A stretch of DNA of 7,311 nt. Source: DATBLY01 sp963705545. Its GTDB lineage: Bacteria > Actinomycetota > UBA4738 > HRBIN12. A program made the translations under genes and the position numbers. Below, in pieces: positions 1 through 4,339 of the stretch (positions are counted from its first letter, which is position 1; each line of letters begins with the position of its first letter). The notes under the pieces were generated by a model. It saw only the letters and a program-made list of their open reading frames with translations. It was not told the origin of the DNA and ran no database searches. The stretch covers positions 1 to 7,311 of the forward strand of contig CAVPJX010000003.1 in NCBI GenBank assembly GCA_963705545.1, written 5' to 3'.

Positions 1-21
1 GCGGGCAAGAGCGGGTGCGGC

Positions 22-27
22 TAGGCT
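22..27 (+). promoter_or_regulatory. Candidate -10 box for the phosphotransferase gene
   Basis: TAGGCT ends 8 nt before GTG 36. The 8-nt distance is slightly long for a start site exactly on the GTG. Any -35 would fall at or before the left edge, so it cannot be checked here. If GTG 15 or an upstream start is the true one, this hexamer is coding sequence and the call is wrong. Confidence 0.3.
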
Positions 28-35
28 CGGTTCGC

Positions 36-809
36 GTGGACGAGCACGACCAGGAGCAGCTCGAGGGCGGTGTCACCGGGGCCGTCCGGATCGGCGACAC
101 GGTCCGCAAACCCGCGGGCGAGTGGACACCGACGATCCACGGCATGCTCCGGTTCCTCCGCGACGCCGGGTTCGAGGACGTGCCGGAGCCGTTCGGGATC
201 GACGATGCCGGCCGCGAATCGCTCTCGTTCATCCCTGGCGCGGTTGCCACGCGCCCGTGGCCGTCGCGACTGCTCACGCTCGACGGCGTTTCCGACCTCG
301 CCGCCTGGACCCGTCGGTTCCACGACGCGATCGCGGGATTCCGGCCCGCCCATCCGGCCTGGCGCGCGGGCCGGCTGCCGATCGATCACGGACAGATCGC
401 GCTGCACGGCGACCTCGGACCCTGGAACTCGGTGTGGGACGGCGACCGACTCGTCGGCATCATCGACTGGGACCTCGCGGAGCCTGGGCCGCCGATCACG
501 GACGTCGCCTTCCTCGCGCTGCAGGTCGTCCCGTTGCGCGACGATCGATACGCACGCGAGGCCGGATTCGGCGGAGAGATCCCGCGGGCAGCGAGGCTCC
601 GGAGGCTGTGCGAGGCGTACGGCGGCGTGGGCGCGGTCGACGTGCTGACCGAGGTCTCGCGGCTCCACGACCGCGACCTAGAGCGCGAGCTGACCTGGGG
701 TCCCCTGGGACGGGAGCCGTGGGCGACCTTCCTCGCTCGCGGCGACAACCGGATCATCCGTGAGGACCGGGCCTGGCTCGACGCGAACCGTGACGCCCTG
801 TCGGGCTAG
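36..809 (+). CDS. Phosphotransferase of the aminoglycoside phosphotransferase (APH) / choline kinase-like family
   Basis: Predicted small-molecule kinase with the APH fold; the substrate cannot be read from sequence. Numbering from the earliest visible GTG at 15 (264 aa), the catalytic-loop motif HxDxxxxN is complete (H131, D133, N138 in HGDLGPWN), followed by the metal-binding IDWD (D151, D153). A lysine in VRKP (K32) is the likely N-lobe ATP contact. Length is normal for the family. I place the start at GTG 36 (257 aa) because TAGGCT lies 8 nt before it and no Shine-Dalgarno is visible for either GTG. The frame is open to the left edge, so a start outside the window cannot be excluded. It is the first gene of the window and is convergent with the thioesterase, its TAG overlapping that gene's TAG. 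These kinases are often not antibiotic-resistance enzymes, so no resistance claim is made. The family call is secure; substrate and start are uncertain. Confidence 0.88.
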   Translation: MDEHDQEQLEGGVTGAVRIGDTVRKPAGEWTPTIHGMLRFLRDAGFEDVPEPFGIDDAGRESLSFIPGAVATRPWPSRLLTLDGVSDLAAWTRRFHDAIAGFRPAHPAWRAGRLPIDHGQIALHGDLGPWNSVWDGDRLVGIIDWDLAEPGPPITDVAFLALQVVPLRDDRYAREAGFGGEIPRAARLRRLCEAYGGVGAVDVLTEVSRLHDRDLERELTWGPLGREPWATFLARGDNRIIREDRAWLDANRDALSG

Positions 810-1348
810 ACGGCGTCTCCGACCCGGCGCTCGGTGGCGCGTGCGGTCTTGATCGCTTCCTTGTGCTCCATCCGCTTGGCCCGGCGGAGCTTCGCCTCGC
901 GCTGACGTCGTTGCTCGGTCTCGGTCTCGGCGACGATCGGCGGCACCGGGCACGGGTGGCCGTCCTCGTCGATCGCGACGAACACCAGATAGGCGCTCGC
1001 GGCGTGCACCTTCCGCCCGGTGATCGGGTTCTCCGCCTCGACGCGGACGCCGCACTCCATCGACGTGGTGCCGACGTCGTTCACGGACGCGTGCAGCGTC
1101 AGGACCTCGCCGATGTGCACCGGCTCCAGGAACGTCATCTCGTCGAGCGAGACCGTGACCGCCAGGCCCTCCGCGTGCCGGATCGCGGCCAGCGCCGCGG
1201 CCGTGTCGACCAGGCGCATCACGACGCCGCCGTGCACGTTGCCGGCGACGTTCGCGTCGGTGACCTCCATCATCTGCGTGAGCGTCACGCGCGAGGCGGA
1301 GGCCGGCTTCGGGGCGCGGGTCGACCCCTCGGGCGCAGGCTCGGTCAT
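806..1348 (-). CDS. Acyl-CoA thioesterase, hotdog fold (YciA/BFIT-like)
   Basis: Predicted cytoplasmic enzyme that hydrolyses acyl-CoA to free acid and CoA. From ATG 1348 it is 180 aa. The N-terminal hotdog signature is clear at residues 31-55: an Asn-rich turn (DANVAGN), then HGGVVM and the Asp of RLVDTAA (D48), matching the family catalytic pattern GN-x-x-GG-x-x-M-x-x-x-D. A conserved second strand (SLDEMTFLEPVHIGE, 67-81) and AASAYLVFVAID (116-127) follow. After about residue 145 comes a Lys/Arg/Glu-rich, probably helical tail (EQRRQREAKLRRAKR) beyond the minimal domain, as some family members have. ATG 1357 would add three residues. I prefer 1348 because TAGGAT (1361-1356) sits 7 nt upstream, and that box also contains an AGGA, so either leaderless or Shine-Dalgarno initiation points there. 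The gene is divergent from the lipoprotein and convergent with the kinase. The chain-length preference of the acyl substrate is unknown. Confidence 0.92.
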   Translation of the reverse strand: MTEPAPEGSTRAPKPASASRVTLTQMMEVTDANVAGNVHGGVVMRLVDTAAALAAIRHAEGLAVTVSLDEMTFLEPVHIGEVLTLHASVNDVGTTSMECGVRVEAENPITGRKVHAASAYLVFVAIDEDGHPCPVPPIVAETETEQRRQREAKLRRAKRMEHKEAIKTARATERRVGDAV

Positions 1349-1355
1349 CGCGGGC

Positions 1356-1361
1356 ATCCTA
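1356..1361 (-). promoter_or_regulatory. Candidate -10 box for the thioesterase gene
   Basis: Read on the minus strand this is TAGGAT, matching TANNNT and four of six positions of TATAAT. It ends 7 nt before ATG 1348, so transcription would begin at or next to the start codon, giving a leaderless mRNA. No recognisable -35 lies 16-19 bp upstream. The AGGA inside it could alternatively act as a Shine-Dalgarno with 8-nt spacing. Confidence 0.45.
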
Positions 1362-1384
1362 CGTCCGCGATGCGGGGCGGCCGC

Positions 1385-1390
1385 TACGCT
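1385..1390 (+). promoter_or_regulatory. Candidate -10 box for the lipoprotein gene
   Basis: TACGCT fits TANNNT and ends 6 nt before ATG 1397. There is no Shine-Dalgarno between it and the start, so a leaderless transcript is the simplest reading. No good -35 is seen. It lies in the same 48-bp divergent gap as the opposing thioesterase -10 candidate, with the two hexamers 23 bp apart. Confidence 0.45.
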
Positions 1391-1396
1391 GGCCCG

Positions 1397-2167
1397 ATGC
1401 GACGCGCGATCCGGGCGGCCGCGCTCGTCCTGCTCGCCGCCGCCTGCACCGGGGAACCCGGCGCCATCCCGTCGGCGACGGGATCCACGACCTCGCCGGT
1501 TCCGAGCGCGACCGGCGTGCCCCCGACGGCCACCGCGACGAACGAGCCGTCACCGAGCCCGTCCGTCGAGCCGACCGGCATCCCGCCGGGCGTCCCCGGC
1601 TCGTTCGACCAGGACGTCGACCCATCCGAGATCCCGCCACGCTCGCTGGTCCCGCCCGGTACGACCGTGACCGACGTCTGGTACGCGGACACCCTGGTCG
1701 CGCAGACGATCCTGGTCGCCTACGTGGAGCCCGGGACCGACCCGCTGCAGCAGGAGCACGCCCTGGTGGTGTGGCGCCGGTTCGAGGGGCAGCCGGACCC
1801 GTGGCGGCCGGTGTTCGGCCTGCACGACCCGCCCGAGCGCGGCGTGCTGGGGATCCGGGCGCTGATCGGCGACGCCACGGGCGACGGTTCGCCGGACGCG
1901 CTGACGTTCGAGGAGACCGGCGGCTCGGGCGCCTGCGGGACGTGGCGCGTGATCGACCTCGCGGCGAACGTCCAGGTGTTCAAGCGGAAGACCTGCGACG
2001 CGACGATCGACCTGTCGGCCGACCCCGTCGGGCTGTCGGTGCGCGAGGCGGTCTTCGAGCCGGGCGACGCCCACTGCTGCCCGAGCGCGATGCGGACGAC
2101 CGTCCTGGCGTTCGACGCGGCCACGGGCGACTGGATCGTCGCCTCGACCGCGACCGAGCCGACCTGA
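1397..2167 (+). CDS. Putative lipoprotein with Pro/Thr/Ser linker, function unknown
   Basis: A 256-aa predicted secreted lipoprotein. Residues 1-16 form a short signal peptide (Arg-rich start, then AAALVLLAAA) followed by Cys17, giving a lipobox-like LAAAC. The Ala at -3 is less typical than Leu/Val/Ile but acceptable. Residues 18-65 are a low-complexity Pro/Ser/Thr linker that would hold the domain off the membrane. The folded part (about 75-252) has no family I can name. It holds DATGDGSPD (159-167), which resembles the Asp-rich calcium loops of FG-GAP/VCBS-type repeats but occurs once. Cysteines at 180, 200, 227 and 228 (in HCCPS) may form disulfides outside the cell. The HCCPS region recalls conserved actinobacterial lipoproteins, but I cannot assign it. 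The start at ATG 1397 is set by the signal peptide and the upstream TACGCT; the frame is open further upstream only as antisense of the thioesterase. The glycosyltransferase follows after 23 nt. Confidence 0.82.
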   Translation: MRRAIRAAALVLLAAACTGEPGAIPSATGSTTSPVPSATGVPPTATATNEPSPSPSVEPTGIPPGVPGSFDQDVDPSEIPPRSLVPPGTTVTDVWYADTLVAQTILVAYVEPGTDPLQQEHALVVWRRFEGQPDPWRPVFGLHDPPERGVLGIRALIGDATGDGSPDALTFEETGGSGACGTWRVIDLAANVQVFKRKTCDATIDLSADPVGLSVREAVFEPGDAHCCPSAMRTTVLAFDAATGDWIVASTATEPT

Positions 2168-2190
2168 GGCGTCCGACGACCGCGGCCCGG

Positions 2191-3354
2191 GTGCTGTGCA
2201 CGTTCGCCGGCGGCAGCGGCCACGCCGACCCGCTCGTCCCGGTCGCGTTCGCGCTGCGGGACGCGGGGCACGAGGTGGCGTTCCACGGCCGCCGCTCGGG
2301 AGCTTCCACGGTCGTCGAGCGCGGGTTCACGCTCTTCCCCGACCCGGACGAGGCGCCGGGCGATCCCCGATCGATCGCTCCGCTCGAGCCGATCGACCGC
2401 GCCCGCGAGGAGCGGGACTTCCGCGCCGGCTTCGCCGAACGCCTCGCGCGTTCGAGGTCGAGGAAGGTCACCGAGACCGTGGCCACGTGGGGGCCCGACG
2501 TGATCGTGTGCGACGAAGCCGACTTCGGGGCGATGCTCGCCGCTGAGCGGCTCGAGATCCCCCACGCGGTCGTCCTGGTGAACGCGTCCGGCTCATTCGG
2601 ACGGACGGAGGTCGTCGCGCCGGCCCTCCGGCGCGTGCGCCGCGACCTCGGCCTGGATCCGGACGGGGTGATCCAGGCGGTCGTGCGTCCGCTCGCGCTG
2701 AACCCGTTCCCGCCGAGCTTCCGCGACCCGCGGTTCCCGCTCCCGGACGCGAGCGTTTCGTTCCGGCCGACCCCGGTCGACCGAACGGCAACCGTGCCGG
2801 CCTCGCTGGAACGTCTGAATGACGACGGTCCACTGGTCTACGTGACGCTCGGGACGATCTTCCCGGCGGAGTCGGGCGACCTCTTCCCGCGCCTGCTGAC
2901 CGCGATCGGCTCGCTCGGCGTCGACGCGATCGTGACGGTCGGTCGTGAGCTCGATCCAGGGCGGTTCGGCCCGCAGCCCGACCGCATCGTCGTCGAGCGT
3001 TTCGTCCCCCAGGACGCGATCCTGCCGCGCTGCGACCTCGTCGTGAACCACGCCGGCTCGGGCAGCATCCTCGGCGCGCTCGCGCACGGCCTGCCGATCG
3101 TCGCCCTGCCGCTCGGCGCCGACCAGCCGTGGAACGCCGATCGCATCGAGGCGCTCGGGCTCGGGCTCGTCCTGGACGCGATCGCCGCGACGCCGGACGA
3201 CCTGGCGGACGCGATCGATGCCGCCCTGAACGACGCGACGATGCACGACCGCGCGGCGGCGATGCGCGACGAGCTCGAGCGGTTGCCCAGCGTGGAGACG
3301 ACGGTCCCGCACCTCGAGCGGCTGATCGGAACGCGGAGCGACGCCTCGACCTGA
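2191..3354 (+). CDS. Glycosyltransferase, GT-B fold (GT1 / MGT-like UDP-glycosyltransferase family)
   Basis: Predicted cytoplasmic or membrane-peripheral enzyme moving a sugar from a nucleotide-sugar donor to a small-molecule or lipid acceptor. From GTG 2191 it is 387 aa, typical for the family. The N-terminal Rossmann domain opens with TFAGGSGHADPLVPVA; His11 matches the catalytic base and Asp109 (VCDEADFG) the usual partner. The linker to the second domain is at about 195-215. The C-terminal donor domain has VYVTLGT (217-222), FVPQDAIL (271-278), and the donor signature NHAGSGSILGALAHGLPIVALPLGADQPWNA (286-316), including H287, P302, D311, Q312 and N315. The start is awkward: GTG 2191 begins inside the first beta strand, no ATG/GTG/TTG precedes it in frame after the lipoprotein stop, and no good Shine-Dalgarno is visible. 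A nonstandard CTG at 2164, overlapping the lipoprotein stop, would restore a fuller N terminus. It is probably cotranscribed with the lipoprotein. The acceptor is unknown. Confidence 0.88.
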   Translation: MLCTFAGGSGHADPLVPVAFALRDAGHEVAFHGRRSGASTVVERGFTLFPDPDEAPGDPRSIAPLEPIDRAREERDFRAGFAERLARSRSRKVTETVATWGPDVIVCDEADFGAMLAAERLEIPHAVVLVNASGSFGRTEVVAPALRRVRRDLGLDPDGVIQAVVRPLALNPFPPSFRDPRFPLPDASVSFRPTPVDRTATVPASLERLNDDGPLVYVTLGTIFPAESGDLFPRLLTAIGSLGVDAIVTVGRELDPGRFGPQPDRIVVERFVPQDAILPRCDLVVNHAGSGSILGALAHGLPIVALPLGADQPWNADRIEALGLGLVLDAIAATPDDLADAIDAALNDATMHDRAAAMRDELERLPSVETTVPHLERLIGTRSDAST

Positions 3355-3373
3355 GCCCGGACGCGAGGCGGGA

Positions 3374-3409
3374 GCGGCGCCGCGCGCCGTTGCCGACGCG
3401 CGCCGCCGC
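3374..3409. terminator. G/C stem-loop between convergent genes, possible bidirectional terminator
   Basis: GCGGCG-C-CGCGCG (3374-3386) pairs with CGCGCG-C-CGCCGC (3397-3409): 12 base pairs around one C-C mismatch, with a 10-nt loop (3387-3396). It lies in the 85-bp gap between the ends of the glycosyltransferase and the SRPBCC gene, where both transcription units must stop. No T tract follows on either strand, so it is not a textbook intrinsic terminator. U-tract-less hairpins have been proposed as terminators in high-GC bacteria, but in DNA this GC-rich a chance hairpin is possible. Confidence 0.45.
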
Positions 3410-3439
3410 CCCCGGGCGCCTTCCTCGCAAGGGCGGGGT

Positions 3440-3979
3440 CTACGCCTTGAGGCCGTCCCCCATGTCCATCGGGGATCCGGTCTCGAGCAGCGACTTGAGG
3501 TCGCTGAGCACCCAGGCCCAACCACCACCGGCTCCTGTGTCCTCAGCCTGACCGCCGACGAGCAGCGCCAGCTTCGGCGCGCCCTCGAGCTCGTGGGTCA
3601 CCGTGAGCTTGGACACTCCCCCTCGGCCCTCGGCGATCTCGAAGGTGATCCGCGTGAAGCCCTCCTCCGCTGCCTCGGGGTCCATCAGCATGCGCCAGGT
3701 CTGGACCAGCTTGTGCGGCGGATCGACCTCGATCACCTCGCCGTCGACGACGACGTCGGGGAGTGGGATCCCCATCGCCTCGGCGCCGCGCTTCATCGGC
3801 TCGCTCGGATACGACCGGTAGGCACCGCCCGGTCGCAGGTCGTAGTCGGCCCGGTTCGTGTAGCCGTACCGCTCGGTCCACTCGGGCTGCGTGATCGCGT
3901 CCCAGATCGCCTGCGGCGTGGCCTTGATGTATACGCGGTGGACCTGCGTGGTCACCGCCGTCTCCGTCGTAGCCGTCAT
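3440..3979 (-). CDS. SRPBCC-domain protein, AHSA1-like (activator of Hsp90 ATPase homologue 1-like)
   Basis: A 179-aa START/Bet v 1-like (SRPBCC) protein, a fold that encloses a hydrophobic ligand pocket; no ligand or enzymatic activity is known for most bacterial members, and the AHSA1 name does not imply Hsp90 co-chaperone function here. Typical family landmarks are visible: VYIKATPQAIWDAITQPEWTERYGY (16-40), RPGGAYRSY (49-57), DGEVIEVDPPHKLVQTWR (79-96), SKLTVTHELEG (123-133), and the C-terminal helix GGGWAWVLSDLKSLLETG (151-168). The start ATG 3979 overlaps the stop of the ArsR gene in an ATGA (4 bp), so translation is probably coupled and the protein should be made with the repressor. 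The same reading frame continues open through the ArsR gene, but that stretch is an out-of-frame shadow. ArsR-SRPBCC gene pairs are very common in bacteria. The family assignment is secure; the function is unknown. Confidence 0.9.
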   Translation of the reverse strand: MTATTETAVTTQVHRVYIKATPQAIWDAITQPEWTERYGYTNRADYDLRPGGAYRSYPSEPMKRGAEAMGIPLPDVVVDGEVIEVDPPHKLVQTWRMLMDPEAAEEGFTRITFEIAEGRGGVSKLTVTHELEGAPKLALLVGGQAEDTGAGGGWAWVLSDLKSLLETGSPMDMGDGLKA

Positions 3980-4302
3980 GCCAGCTCCGCTCCTTCCAGC
4001 TCGTGCTTCAGGTCGGCGAGCGCCGAGACCTGATGCTCCCGGTACTTGTCGATCCACCGGTCGTGGATCAGCCGGATCGGCACGGGGTTCAGGAAGTGGA
4101 GCTTCTCCCGACCCTGCCGCCGTGTGATCACGAGACCGGCCTCCTCGAGCACCCGCAGGTGCTTCATGACCCCGAAGCGCGTCATCTCGAGCCCGGACTC
4201 GAGCTCCCCGAGCGTGCGGCCGTCGCGCTCGAAGAGCCGGTCCAGGAGATGGCGACGCGTGGGGTCCGCGAGCGCCTTGAAGATCCGGTCGTCGTCGTTC
4301 AC
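3976..4302 (-). CDS. ArsR/SmtB-family winged-helix transcriptional repressor
   Basis: A DNA-binding regulator of 108 aa from GTG 4302 (112 aa from ATG 4314). The opening NDDDRIFKALADPTRRHLLDRL is characteristic of the ArsR subgroup that accompanies SRPBCC/AHSA1 genes. The recognition helix is about MTRFGVMKHLRVLEEAGLV, followed by the wing ITRRQGREKLHFLNP, and a C-terminal helix ending in LKHELEGAELA. There are no cysteines, so the classical Cys-based metal sites are absent and the inducer is probably not arsenite. I prefer GTG 4302: a TTGACA-N18-TATGCT promoter ends 7 nt before it, and its -10 box overlaps ATG 4314, so an mRNA from this promoter would lack that ATG. Starting at GTG gives MNDDDRIFKALADPTRR, a usual N terminus. 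A 16-bp dyad in the promoter spacer suggests autorepression. The stop overlaps the downstream SRPBCC start. Confidence 0.92.
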   Translation of the reverse strand: MNDDDRIFKALADPTRRHLLDRLFERDGRTLGELESGLEMTRFGVMKHLRVLEEAGLVITRRQGREKLHFLNPVPIRLIHDRWIDKYREHQVSALADLKHELEGAELA

Positions 4303-4309
4303 GAGGGTG

Positions 4310-4339
4310 AGCATAGGTGACTATTTGGTCACATGTCAA
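4310..4339 (-). promoter_or_regulatory. Predicted promoter of the arsR-SRPBCC unit
   Basis: On the minus strand, a perfect -35 hexamer TTGACA (4339-4334) is followed by an 18-bp spacer and TATGCT (4315-4310), four of six matches to TATAAT. The predicted transcription start falls at about 4302-4303, on the GTG I favour as the ArsR start. The -35 is embedded in the last codons of the ATPase gene. This is the strongest promoter match in the window, and it implies that the ArsR unit does not depend on read-through from the ATPase. Confidence 0.65.
4317..4332. promoter_or_regulatory. 16-bp dyad, candidate ArsR operator
   Basis: On the minus strand it reads GTGAC-CAAATA-GTCAC, a perfect 5-bp inverted repeat around an A/T-rich 6-bp centre in otherwise very GC-rich DNA. 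It occupies the spacer between the predicted -35 and -10 of the ArsR gene, so a bound repressor dimer would block RNA polymerase. It also covers the ATPase stop codon (4331-4329). Operator identity is inferred from position and symmetry only. Confidence 0.6.

Noticed and set aside
21..668. Long minus-strand open frame opposite the phosphotransferase
   Set aside because: Arg/Pro/Asp-rich translation with no family motifs; it is antisense to a gene with complete kinase motifs, a usual effect of very high GC.
36..809. Aminoglycoside resistance gene
   Set aside because: Only the general APH-family catalytic motifs are visible; nothing supports a specific antibiotic substrate.
863..1396. Upstream extension of the lipoprotein frame
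   Set aside because: This part is antisense to the thioesterase and gives low-complexity Arg/His-rich protein; the signal peptide and -10 box place the real start at 1397.
1771..2190. Upstream extension of the glycosyltransferase frame through the lipoprotein gene
   Set aside because: It is the shifted frame of the lipoprotein, Arg-rich and without motifs; the glycosyltransferase domain begins at about 2185.
3976..4331. An ATPase-ArsR-SRPBCC metal-resistance operon
   Set aside because: The ATPase has Ca2+-type motifs and no CPC heavy-metal motif, the ArsR lacks cysteines, and a separate promoter precedes arsR.
3980..4339. N-terminal 120-codon extension of the SRPBCC frame
   Set aside because: It overlaps the real ArsR gene in another frame and is Arg/Pro/Ala-rich; the SRPBCC protein starts naturally at ATG 3979.
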